A stretch of DNA of 64,000 nucleotides from Stichopus chloronotus (Eukaryota > Echinodermata > Holothuroidea > Aspidochirotida > Stichopodidae), in assembly GCA_021234535.1 (NCBI GenBank), contig SFZH01000008.1, positions 3,038,001 to 3,102,000 on the forward strand, written 5' to 3'. Under the pieces are notes generated by a model that was not told where the DNA came from, ran no database searches, and was given only the letters and a program-made list of their open reading frames with translations. The position numbers and the translations under genes are program-made. Positions 53,201 through 64,000 of this stretch are shown piece after piece (within the stretch, counting starts at the first letter, position 1; every line of letters begins with the position of its first letter).

Positions 53201-54460
53201 CATACACCAAACTGGGGTTTATATCTGATATCTAAACAGGGCACAAGTTTACCACCTCAAGGATTAATTTATTGTCAATGTTTTGTACATTCAGCAGCGG
53301 GTTAATTTGAACCTTTAAAGTATGTGCTGTAATTTAATTTGCATTTCACCAAAAACTACATGATTCAGTGTGCTTTAAAGTGCTATGTACATATTTGGGT
53401 AGATATGGAGTGACTGCTGTATTTCCCTACATTTCCTTTTCATTACACTCTACCTGTATCTCCAGTTGAAGTTTAGTTCCTTTGATCTTTCTTGTTTGGA
53501 AAAAACTCTGTTATAACTGTACATTGAAAAATTCATCCAAAGAATTTTGGCTGATGGGTCTTGAAACTATGCACTGTGTATGTCATGTACCGTATTTGAC
53601 CCACTGGCCACTCCTTGGCTAGTACTGGCGGGCGTCTTCAGAATCTGCTTCTGAGAAATAATTCTATGTCTCCCGCAATGTGTATGAAAACATTGACGAT
53701 GTTGATGGTTCGAGGGTAATGAGGAAGCTGGCAAATGTCCACAAAAACCTTCAAGTATTGACGACAACTTGCAAAACTACTGTATTATGCTAACATTACT
53801 ACAGCTGTTTACAAATGACACATCATTACTATTATTGCTCTGTTTTCTGTCCTCAGATTCATCTCATTATTTCTGAGTGGTGTCTGGTAGGCCAACTACA
53901 GAGAGATGAAGAAGGATGACTCGTTTCTATTCGGAATTCCTAAAACAAATTATTCTTCGCAACATTCTGTTAAAATTTCTAGTGCAATTCTTACAAGAAC
54001 TTATAGAGATTTGTGTAAGATCTCATAAGACTTACACATGAACTGCAAGATTTAAGGAGAATGCACCAGATTTGTAGGAGATCTCACAAGATTTATACCG
54101 GAATGCACAAAGATTTGCACACGAACTATACAGGAGTGCACAAAGAATGGGGAGGAAGAATTTTTGTATCTCTTGGGGGGGGGGGAATAATTATTGGGGA
54201 GAGGGTAATAATTGATTCCCAATCCTACCAATATATTTTTGTACTTATTGTACAGCACTTATGCAAGATCACTGAAGAGTCAGATGACCTGACACTGTAG
54301 TGACTGTACTGAATCATAGCACACTGGTTCTTGTTTTGTCATCGTCCACAGGCGTTATGTTTGGTGTGAAGGTGAATTACTGTATGATGAAACCACATTT
54401 GATATATTTCAGGACCTCAGAGGGATGTCTAGGATGGCTGATGAAGAAACTGGGGGATGA
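50267..54460 (+). CDS. Four-transmembrane protein, LAPTM-like, seven exons
   Basis: Exons: 50267-50344, 50694-50787, 51308-51396, 51836-51940, 52977-53057, 53857-53879, 54352-54460; all phases agree, giving 192 residues. The N-terminus MGFIREHWYCCCSHRTGS resembles LAPTM4/5 (cysteine-rich, then H-x-RTG before the first membrane helix). Helices lie at about 20-45, 65-87, 91-117 and 133-156. The acidic tail (ELLYDETTFDIFQDL) lacks the PPxY motifs of LAPTM proteins. LAPTM proteins sit in late endosomes and lysosomes; whether this one does is inference. If the donor at 53,880 is not used, translation stops at 53,919 and gives 169 residues. The ATG is the one just before the CCC motif. An acceptor at 50,167 suggests a 5' UTR exon upstream; the frame is open back to it. 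Confidence 0.68.
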
Positions 54461-55765
54461 GATGAGATCGGTTAAGCACCGCTGGTTTACAGTTTGACCA
54501 CTTGCTAAGAGTATGGATATGAATTCAAAAACAAACTTTGTTACAAACAATGGAATAACGGCGTAAAAATTGCATGCCTTGCAGCTTGTCTAAATTTTTA
54601 AGAATTTATGGTACAACTGAGCTGTAACAATCATCATGGTCAGAACATGCCCTGCAGATACATACTGTATTTCCACTGGACCTGTGCACTGATAATCTGC
54701 AGGTGACCAGGATATGTACTTACAGTGACTTTAGTTACTCAATGAATTTCGCTTACGTGGAAAGTCAAATAAATTTCAGTACTGTACGGTACATGCATGC
54801 ATTTTGTCTATTACTGTACGTGCACTTAGTATCAATTTCACAATTCTACAATACGATGGATACAATTAAAATCTGTTGTAACACTTCTCTGATGAACTGC
54901 TAGCGAAAGTAGCACCCAGTCAACCAAAGTATCAAGAACAGTGTATGATTCAAATGCAATTTGTTGAATATAGCCACAACTCCCTTCAAACAATATCAGT
55001 AATTGTGCTATATATACTGCATAGCATTTAATTGAAAAGTGATTACCGTATCTCTGGTACCTGTTTACATGCAGGAAAGCCCTGTTCAAGATACTGTAGG
55101 CCCGCCACCCTTCATAAATGTACATGTCTACATTGCTCTTCATATAGAATGGAAACTACTACTGTACAATAGCATCACAGCAGCTACTCATACACTGAAC
55201 AAATGAAACCCAAACACACAAAGGTGGCGTCTTACAGTATGTGGTAACTTCCGGTAAGGCAAAACAGCTCGGTCTTCAACATTTGACATATGTAATGCTT
55301 GTACAGCCTGAGAATTTATTTGTTCATTCGAGGTCTAAATACATCTTCAGGGAAAACAGAAGCCAATGCAATGGTTTGATTTTTTTTAGATAAACTGATA
55401 ATATGCAGGGAAAACTACATCTAAAATGTTTAGCTGTTTGTGAGTTATATTATTCTACAATTTCCATTGGACTTGTGCTACACGGTTCCATGACGTGTAT
55501 TGCCAAACAGAAATTTGGGCTTCCCTTATTGTTCCCTGATGTCATTCTGGATTATCTATTTCTCTAGCTCTTCCTCATTTACTGTTTAGGTATCATCATG
55601 AATATTCATGACAACACATGCCATGTCTTGTCTTTGAAGGAGGAAAAATACAGTAGTTGTATATATAGTCCATCCTATCGAAACTTTTTGTACTTTTCTC
55701 TCAGCTGGGTTTACACTATTAAAGCACATCATGGCAAAAAATGATCTGCCAATGACACATTCTGT

Positions 55766-55799
55766 CAGAAAGTCCTCCAGTGGACTGGAGGACTTTCTG
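55766..55799. repeat. 34-base near-perfect hairpin
   Basis: CAGAAAGTCCTCCAGT is followed by GG and then its exact reverse complement, a 16-bp stem with a two-base loop. Another copy of AGTCCTCCAGTCCACTG follows at 55,800-55,816. The next block, ACTGTAGGCCTGCCACCC, recurs near 55,094. Confidence 0.85.
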
Positions 55800-56392
55800 A
55801 GTCCTCCAGTCCACTGTAGGCCTGCCACCCTTCATAATGGTGTAATTAAAAGCACTTACCAAAATTTTGGAGATGAAATTTCAATGTTTTTTACTTTTTG
55901 CCTAAGCACGCAATCACTTTAATACATGAGGATCAGACCAGCCCATGGAGAAACAGTTCCCTAGCACTCCATGGGAAGATTAAGAATTGCGACTTGATAC
56001 TACTGACTGCTACAATCAATGCCCATGGGTTTCATCTCAGCACCTAATTGAATTATCGAACCACCAGGTACTGTAGGATTCCAAGAACATTTGCATCAAT
56101 GGTCAGAACTATACTGTACTTTGCATTAGAGCAATCTGCTTGATCACTAGCTAGGCATCAAATGTATCTTTTAATCTTTGTAAATTGAATTTGTGCACCA
56201 AACAATGCTCCTTGGGACATCATTGTTTTGAACACTGGTGGTAGATATTCAATCCCCCAACTTTCAGCTACAAACAGGAGTTCCCAGGTAGTTTCTGAAT
56301 GAGGGATATGATTAATGTAAATTTACAGTATGCAAACCTGAAAAAATTCAGCTCTACAAGAGAATACAGTCAATCCCAAGCAATCTACAGTA

Positions 56393-56590
56393 CAATCTAG
56401 GACAAAATACCTTGGGACACCTCGCTCCCCTGTTCATTGTTGGCTATAGGATTACTGTTCACAGTGTGCATTCACTCCTATAGCACAACATTGGAAAGGG
56501 GTCAGGTTTTCATGTTATCCTCTCAATTGAAATTAGTATATTATAATTGCAATGTATGGCAAAGTGTCCCAACAATTTTGTCCAAGATAG
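56393..56590. mobile_element. 198-bp MITE, copy 3 (older)
   Basis: This has the same termini and inner inverted pair as the copies near 47.3 and 49.1 kb, more diverged (CAATCTAGG start), and again spans 198 bp. TA flanks it on both sides, a clean two-base target duplication. Confidence 0.85.
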
Positions 56591-59399
56591 TAGGTCAATC
56601 CTTATTGCTGCAATTAGAACTATGCCTTCACGAGTCAAATCTAATCACAACAGAAGTTGGAACAAATTCCTCCAATGTATGACTGGTGCATGGTAACTGC
56701 TCTTGACTAGCAGCATCCAGTTGAACCTACTGTAATCAGAAAGAGGCCATGCTTCAACATCTCCAATCTCGAAATAACATCGACATCCAGGCATTGTGTT
56801 GCAAAAATAACTTTGATCCTGGGATAAAACAATTGTACTGAGACCACCTTTTCTCTAGGTTTCAGAGTCACTGTTCAGCAAGGATAGATGGATTAAAAGT
56901 TACATTATGATGGGAAATTGACGTACTACTGGGCAAGTCTCTGTAAGGTGTAGGCTAAGTGTCCCCTTCATAAGGATATCTTGCCAATATAGTTTAAGGT
57001 AAAATGGCTGCAATCCATGTGGTCATCATATACATGTACACATGGTTCAGATGTGTGTACATCAGTAAATATAGTCAAATAAAACTGATCACAAAAACAA
57101 CAAATACCTGTACTGTGAGCATTGCAAAAGAAAAAGAATGGATCAACTTATGCTGAACAATCTGTATATTAAACCTATTAGCACAAGTTGGCTACAGATT
57201 TGTTGCAAAGCAATTACTGACATTCACATTTACCTATAGTAGGGAGGGTGCACATGCAAACTGAACATATTTTTAGGCAGCTGGGGTTCATCATGAGTTT
57301 CACACGACAAAATGCAAGAAGACTGTATTAACCGGCAGTACAGTATTTGTCTTGCTCAGAGCACGTGTGGACAAGCAGAGAGTACTATCGACAGCTAAAT
57401 GAATCTTGTATGCAAGGTTTACAGTACTTAAAGCACAACAGTATTCCAGAACGCACACACCAGAGAGCCACAGAGCACTGAACACACAGCATACATCCTT
57501 CATACATACAAAACTTGTTCATATCTCAGAGATGTATCAAACAGAACATAAGTTCCTGAAAGTACAGTAGTCTGTGTTGGAAAAGAATGTAAAATATACT
57601 GTACAGTACAGCAAAACAGGGAAAATTTTAACTGCTTGTGGAGTATAGTACTGTACATACACCAAACTTCGCACACTGCCAACTTCACGCACCTACAAAA
57701 TAAGCCCGAAAATGCAATGGACTAAGCAGCTTGATGACATTTTGACTACCATACCTTGAAATGACTTAGAAGTAAGCTTAAATACCTGTACTGTTTGTTT
57801 CATTGTCCTTGTCTGATTATAGTCAACTTTACGGTGCTGCATTTGCACAGGAGAGTTAGGCTAGGCCTAAATCATCCTATTTGCAGTTGCCGCCTAATGC
57901 ACAAATTTCCAAACCATCACTTTGATCACTCAGTGGAACCGTTCATGACTGTTTTTGTTACTAGCTTACTCACAGGTAATTGCTGTAGGTTTTTACATAA
58001 GATTTGTTCAAAAGGACACTATTCGTGTAATGATGTCCATGCTAATGTTTGTGGGTGCACACCAGAAGTTTGGCAGCTTTACATCGTATCATTTACTCTC
58101 AAGTAAATGCTGGATTAAATAACAGATTTCGAGGTACAATTCCTACCAGATTTGGTCAAGCTACTAACATTTGAACTTTAGACTTGCTAGAACAAGATTA
58201 TTAGGTTCATAGGGATTTTGAATTTCCAGCAGTTAGAAATTCCAACGTTTTATGTTAGATGCGCGAAGTCTTAATCTTATACACCCATGCTACATAACAC
58301 TGAGGCTGCACAGTAAAATCTTTAGGATAAAGCTGCATACAATACACAAATTACATGGAATTCACAAACAAGTGTCTGGTGCAGCAAAATATAGCATGGT
58401 AGTTAAAAAACCCTTAAAGAATGAAGTTTATTCGGATATATCTCATTCTGAAAATCGGAATTCGTGGTAGATGTAACACTAGGCCTAGTTTCCCAACATA
58501 CTGTAGCCTCGAACTTCGACTACACGTACTGTAACGTCAGTGCAGGGCTCCTATTTTCCATTAGTACGCATATTACACGTTATTTGTCACCACTGGAGAC
58601 AAACAATAAGTCTGACTGTCTGAATACGAATACTACAGAGCGATAACCTATAGCTTCACCTCTAACGCTAGTCATAAACAAGGTAATTAAAGAAAACTTA
58701 CGTAAGTTGTTCCTCGTGATTTAATAACATATGTTGAAAACTATCAGCCTTACTCCACAACGATACTTTAGAAGAGTGAAAAGTATTTTATCTTTTCGTC
58801 ATTACAGTTCGCAGAACGTACCACTCAACCTAACCAAGGGTGCACATGCCAATTATTATGTATCTCTTGCAATCATGTTCTAAATTCCTGAGGTAGCATA
58901 CCCATATTAATTTCCCCATTGACTTACACACTAAATCGCAAAAGTAATATGGTTTTTAAACTGAGCAAGGTAGAAGTTTTTAACAGATATAAGCTACCAC
59001 TCTTTGGAAAGTTGACACATTCGCCATTCATCCCTTTTTCAATTTTCCGTACCTTTCGTGGTTAGATTTTCTGCTAGAGGCCGTCGAAGTTAGCACACCT
59101 AATTGTCACTGGGACTGAATCACACATCGCCTCCAATCATGCTCCGCCAGCTAAGATTCCATACCTTTTCTATAATTGCTTCAATTGCCACCATTTTCAC
59201 AAAATGTATACTCCAACTCGCCTACTTCAATATTCAATCCAAAAAAGGACCCATCTCAACGGAAAAAATACCAAAAAAGTTGCCCAAATGTCCCTGATAG
59301 GGACTTTCACCGCCACAGGTGAACAAAATGCGGATGAATCTCCAACTTCTATAATAGGGTATGCTACCCTAAGTGTCTCGTGGTTGACCACGACTGGAA

Positions 59400-59560
59400 A
59401 AAAATAAAAAATAAATAAATAATTAAACGCATTAATTTAAAATACATAAAATAAATATATATATGTAAATAAATAAACAAAATAATTAAATTGAAAAAAT
59501 AGAAAAAATAGAAAAAAAGACAAGGAGCAACAAACAATATAACATAATACAACAAAATGA
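59400..59560. repeat. A/T low-complexity block
   Basis: This is made of AAATAAATAA-like and TATATA runs. It may be the tail of an inserted retroelement, but nothing upstream identifies one. Confidence 0.7.
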
Positions 59561-59897
59561 AACAAAGCACAGAAAGTATGGATTCAGATAAAGCAACAAA
59601 TTAAAAAACAACACGGTAAAGACTTAGAAAAGGAGAAGTGGAACCAGTGAAACAAAAGTAGGGAAAAACCTAAATCAAAATGAGTAAAATAAATAATTGT
59701 GTTGTTAAACGTCCCCGCTAGCAAAGTGAGTTGAAATCGGAGAATGTAGTGTTGCAAGTGTTTCGTGCGAATGTATTGTTTCCTCGTGATTATACCCCCC
59801 CCCCCCCTTACCACAAGAACAAAAAACGAGTTGACTTGAACTACGATCTCTGACTTCAACTTTTTCGAGAAATACACTACTTGGAGCATATATATTC

Positions 59898-60134
59898 CCA
59901 GGGTTCAATGTTTCCGAGGTCCGATGTTTTAAGGGTTCCATGTTCCCAGGGTGAGATATTCCCTAGGTTTGATGTTCTCGAGACTTAAAACACTTTGCGA
60001 ATTACAGTGACATATCTGAAAACATCGAACCCTGAAAATGACGAACTCATCTGCAACCTTTGAAATAATAAAAAAAAAAACAGGGTACATCGAACACTGA
60101 GAACAATGAACCGTGGGAACAATGAAACCCTGGG
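59898..60134. repeat. Inverted array of GGTTCGATGTT-like motifs
   Basis: Four forward copies (CCAGGGTTCAATGTTTCC type) lie at 59,898-59,979. Reverse-complement copies (AACATCGAACCCTG, GAACAATGAAACCCTGGG type) lie at 60,021-60,134. The whole could fold back on itself. No frame is coding. Confidence 0.7.
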
Positions 60135-61198
60135 TAGATCAACAACATTGTACTTCATGTCACCTATATTCAACAATTTTGAATAAAATTGGCCCAGTCA
60201 TTCACGGGAAGTATCCGTCACCCCAAGGCTCATAACACTTGACATCCAGTCATCCGACTTATTCCAGTCATTGTACTCCAGTTATTAGTCCTATCACTTG
60301 TACGTAATCTCTTCTCTCCATCAGGTGGATAACACACATATAATGGTCATAACAACAACGAATAGTCAACCGTTGACCTTTGATCTTTACTTCTCACCAG
60401 GACGCCAGCGACCTAGGGTCTAATGATGGGTGGGGCTAGGGCACATATTGCCATACGCCCATAATATAGGATCTAAGCGAAGCGCCACCAAGTATTTGTT
60501 TTAATTATTTGGCTATAAACACTTCCCAGATCACCGGAAATGGAAGTTACGAACCGGTCTGAATTGCACCCAAGTATTCTTTATGATTTTTATTTAAACC
60601 TAACCCTACCCCACCCCATACAAATAAATGGCGCTTAAGTCAAAATGTAATGAGGGCGGGGGGGGGGCACTGCTTCTCAGAAATCAGTCGTCATACGTTC
60701 AATGGTATTCACCCTGGAGCACTTTCAAATGAAATATGAATTGTTCCAGGAAAAGAAGAAATCGTTAAATCCTATCTGTTGCATCACCACTACAAACTCT
60801 TGGGTTAGTGTTTTTCATGATATTGACATTTTTCCTGTTTGTTCAAATCTGAGATCGAACGGTACCGTAAAGTGTGATTGATCTGTGTGATTCTGTCACA
60901 GAGAGTTGCATACCCTATTGAAGTCCTAGAAAGAATCATTACGGTGAAGACAACCCTCCGGGAACCATGCTGACACCACCCAAAACGCCTTTGTTCATTC
61001 CCTGCTTTAACAATGACAATGACGTTATATGACAACTAGGGCTCTAGTTTTTTTAGAGTTGAGACCCATTGTTTTTAAGACCTCTATTTTGTCTCCATGT
61101 TTTATTCATATTTCTGACGAATTATGATGATGATTTATGCTACGCTCATTTTGGATTTACATAACGTAATTTTGATCCAATTTTGGCTGTTCACTCAG

Positions 61199-61322
61199 TT
61201 TCTACCCTGTTGGAGAGGACTGCAAAGAAACAAATCCCTGTAGGGTCTACGTCCTCCGTCGTCGTAATGATGGGAGACTCCACACTGTCTATGGCGTTTT
61301 CACGACTGTCTACGATTGCTGA
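61199..61322 (+). CDS. Orphan exon-like reading frame, unknown gene
   Basis: After a CAG at 61,196-61,198 the frame reads 40 residues: FYPVGEDCKETNPCRVYV, then LRRRNDGRLHTVYG, then VFTTVYDC and a TGA. It has three cysteines, uses GC-richer codons than its surroundings and looks like a terminal exon of a secreted or extracellular protein. The frame is also open a little upstream of the CAG. No partner exon was found within the window and I do not recognise the family. It could be a pseudogene fragment or chance. Confidence 0.22.
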
Positions 61323-62011
61323 GTCTTGTCGGATCGTGAGTAGTCGGTGCGGTGTAGCCCGGACTTCAGAAGTAGTGTTTTAGGTCAAACTCATCTACTT
61401 GGCCGTGTATTTGAGTGGGTTTCTAGTTAATGAGAAAATCATATTTATTTTATATCAGATGAAAGCGGAGTTACTCTTGTCAAATCTCTAACAGGCTTGC
61501 CCGTGAAACAAGACTTGTCTCTCTCTTCATGTAGTAACAACGCTAGTGGGTGAAAAAAAATGTGATATCAATCTTGGTTGTTGTAGCGCTAGGGCGAGAA
61601 CAAGTGATAAACTGTAATAAGTGTAAAATATGGAGCATTAGCACCGGCAGGCATTGCCTCAGATATTAATACACCCCACAGATGGATCACATTAGAATGC
61701 TGTTACCAGCGTCGGCTCTTGAAACTTCACATGACGAATATACGAAGAGATGTGCTTCAAAACGATGGCGCAATGCCAATTTTGTTTGGGTTAGTCTGGG
61801 AAGTACGCTGAATGGCTTGCGCCTAGCATTGGCTATTCAAAAAAACATTTCAGAAAGCTTACAAGATGAATTCAAATGGTCCCTCTCCAATTTTCACAAG
61901 ACATTCCTGAGTTGAGATATTTATTGTTAAAGTTTATTCAATCGATTTCGAGTGGTGGAAATTAGGCAACTTGTGATGTCATTCCTATACTACACTCAAA
62001 TTACTTTTTTT

Positions 62012-62672
62012 TTACCCCATCCCTACACGTAGTATACAGGGAGCAGATATTTACTTCGCTGAGGTTTTATTTTTATTAACTTCGTTAATTGGCGAAAAAT
62101 GACATTTAAATGGTAGCCCACCTTACACCCCTTTCAAACTAGGTGAGTCTATAGTTTTTATATGAGGTTACCTTATGATATACAATTGACATGGATGGAG
62201 CTCACCGAATGGGGTTAGAGGTGAAAAGCGGTGTTAAAATGTACATCTGTGTGAGTGTGTGTGTGCAAAAGGAAGTGTGTCAAGATCTCCTCGTGGACGA
62301 TTAATCGGATGAACTTCAAACTTGGTGGATAGGGTGCCCGGGCACGTGATATAGGGTCCGCCAGACTGATGACGTCATAGGTCAAAGTTCAATGGCCACA
62401 GTTCATGATACCGAAATTTTTAGCATTATCTCTATGTGTGAATGTCTTAGAGTTAAAAAAAAAAAACTGGAAAAAAGACGATACAGGAAGTTTTTGAGGA
62501 TATTGATGACGTCACGAGGTTAAAGGTCAAATCAGTCACAATGCTTTTAAAAAGTGTGTCACGAAATCCTCTCCGACGGGACGGTCGGATGGACCTCAGA
62601 CTTGGTGGGTAGCTATCTACGTATGAGAGGTAGTGTCGACCGATGACGTCATAGGTGAAAGTCAAAGGTCAT
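62012..62672. repeat. Interspersed repeat of the CRE/DR1 family, copy B
   Basis: This is the same order as 43,136-44,012: CATCCCTACACGTAGTATAC, AGGGAGCAG, GATATACAATTGACATGGAT, GGGGTTAGAGGTGA, TCAAGATCTCCTCGTGGACG, CAAACTTGGTGG, GTGCCCGGG. Three modules with TGACGTCA next to AGGTCA-like half-sites are visible. It is diverged from copy A but unmistakably the same family. Confidence 0.85.
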
Positions 62673-62866
62673 GGTTACTATAGCACAAAGTACAATGTGT
62701 TAGTTGTTGGTAGTGCATAGTATCAAAATGACTTTTACATCTTTTGACTTTTTGTCTTCCAATGAATGTGACACGATATTTCATCCTATGCAACCATGTT
62801 CTGGGCTGAGAGATTACGTCTGGTAGCAATGTCATTTTCCATGAGTTTGAAAGCGTGTATTTCATA

Positions 62867-62935
62867 TTCGGACTAAAAACGTGCATTTTATTTTCCGACC
62901 GAACACGTGCATTTTATTTTCGGACTGAAAACTTG
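62867..62935. repeat. 26-bp tandem repeat, about 2.5 copies
   Basis: CGTGCATTTTATTTTCCGAC restarts at 62,880 and 62,906. Partial copies flank it (ATTCGGACTAAAAA before, GTCGGACTGAG after). Confidence 0.75.
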
Positions 62936-64000
62936 TCGGACTGAGAGGTGGAGCCCGTATTTTATACGCTTCTACTAGTACAACAACATAACCATCATAT
63001 GAAATACGCGCGAGAACGTAGCGTGTTAGGAAAACTGACCTAGGATACATTAACGTGCATAGACTACTTAAGACATTCAGAGATACTCGTGTCGTGTCGT
63101 ATCGTAGGGAAAAACTTGCAAAACTTGATCTTTCTCTCCTCCCCTCCTCTCACCACACTTCTTTGTCTCTTTCTTTTTTTCTTCCTCGTTGTCTGCTTAT
63201 GTGTTGTTGTTGATTATGTTTTCTTTCCTTTTGTCTTTTCCTTGGTGAATCTGTCTTGTACAAAAGTTGCCATGGGTGCATTTGGAGGAGGGGGAGGGGA
63301 TGCTGGCGAGGGGGCCCGGTCCCCCTTCCAGAAATGTTGAATTTCTTTCTACTTCATAAACCAGTAGGAAGCCGTACCCATTTACCCTTACCAGGACTAT
63401 GTGATGTGTCAGTGGAACTTTGTTCATTATTTTCGACCTCAAAATACTAGTACTTCCATGAAGAGTTACTTAATTCTGTTACTCAGAATTTTGGCAACCT
63501 GATAATATAATGGCTCATATGACCACAGCATAACTTAAGCCAACTCCATACATTACCGGGAGTATTATCCTCTGTGGTTACTCATGAGCACTACATTGAA
63601 CTGAATTGCTAGCTTCAGTCTATTACCAGGGTACCATGCTCACAGAAAACTGCTTCCATTTTTAAGAGACTTCAACTATAATTTTCAATAATCTCAGGCT
63701 TTTGTGCCATAACTCTCTGCACCATTAGTATCTAAGTCGAGGTCATGCAATCGATTTGGATGAAAATTCTGGGTGATATGAAGCAAAAAGTAACTCATAC
63801 TAGAAATGATCTTCCTGCTATGTGGAACCATCAGTTTGAAACCTATTCTATGGAGAACATCAACAATCATACTGCAACTGACACACATGAAGTTAAGGAC
63901 AAAAATATTATATACTTATACCTTTTTTATAAAATAAAAACATCACAGGGATTTCACTCTCTAGATTGCTTTATTTGCGACAAACTCAGTGACAGAGACA

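Larger units (their letters stand above)
54461..61198. other. Repeat-rich stretch, no gene recognised
   Basis: The open frames here do not look like proteins. It contains a 34-base hairpin at 55,766-55,799, the third 198-bp MITE, an A/T-rich low-complexity block (59,400-59,560), a C-run near 59,797, an inverted array of GGTTCGATGTT-like motifs (59,898-60,134) and a G-run near 60,658. Confidence 0.55.
61323..64000. other. Right end of window, no gene recognised
   Basis: Apart from the repeat at 62,012-62,672 and a 26-bp tandem repeat at about 62,867-62,935, I see no structure. The frame from 61,682 to 61,915 (77 residues) is not recognisable. Confidence 0.55.

Noticed and set aside
57795..58106. 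103-residue Cys/His-containing frame
   Set aside because: The cysteine and histidine spacing fits no zinc-finger type, and the frame has no neighbours or signals.
61682..61915. 77-residue frame starting MDHIRMLLPASA
   Set aside because: No family recognised and no splice or promoter context; kept out of the gene list.
1..64000. CRISPR arrays, bacterial operons, phage or viral genes
   Set aside because: None seen. Intron-rich genes and LINE/MITE content show eukaryotic nuclear DNA; the only reverse transcriptase is a non-LTR retrotransposon.

Overview
This is eukaryotic nuclear DNA. Genes are split by long, AT-rich, repeat-filled introns with GT-AG borders, and short dispersed repeats occur everywhere. 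The protein matches (DDOST, ANKRD49, TMED6-like, a four-TM LAPTM-like protein), a Jockey/CR1-type LINE and many miniature inverted-repeat elements suggest a marine deuterostome invertebrate, perhaps an echinoderm. That is inference; no species is claimed. Most short open frames are chance or repeat-derived.

Layout: 1-4,830 is repeat-rich with no supported gene. 5,699-18,764 (minus) is a complete ten-exon DDOST gene, the 48-kDa subunit of the ER oligosaccharyltransferase; its coding sequence joins in frame to 436 residues. Its first intron holds a three-copy ~160-bp tandem repeat. About 19,180-21,396 is a dead LINE with three frameshifts, followed by a tRNA-like SINE fragment. 24,659-28,269 and 31,375-35,774 (plus) are two tandem p24/GOLD cargo-receptor genes most like TMED6. 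They share intron phases, a 140-nt third-to-last-block exon and the spacing of the coil and membrane segment. 41,109-41,927 (minus) is an ANKRD49 coding exon. 50,267-54,460 (plus) is a seven-exon gene for a small four-TM protein with two possible C-termini. 54,460-64,000 is mostly repeats, with one orphan exon-like stretch near 61.2 kb.

The genes do not form a pathway cluster, although four of the five encode endomembrane proteins (ER glycosylation, ER-Golgi transport, probably endolysosome). The unusual material is in the repeats. There are three 198-bp TA-flanked MITEs, two foldback elements whose arms are tandem repeats, and a TTAA-flanked 609-bp MITE. There is a 424-bp insertion with a 14-bp target duplication, and a repeat family that pairs a CRE with DR1 nuclear-receptor half-sites. 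The motif TACTGTA/TACAGTA is strikingly dense from about 43 to 58.5 kb. I found no convincing new multi-gene system.
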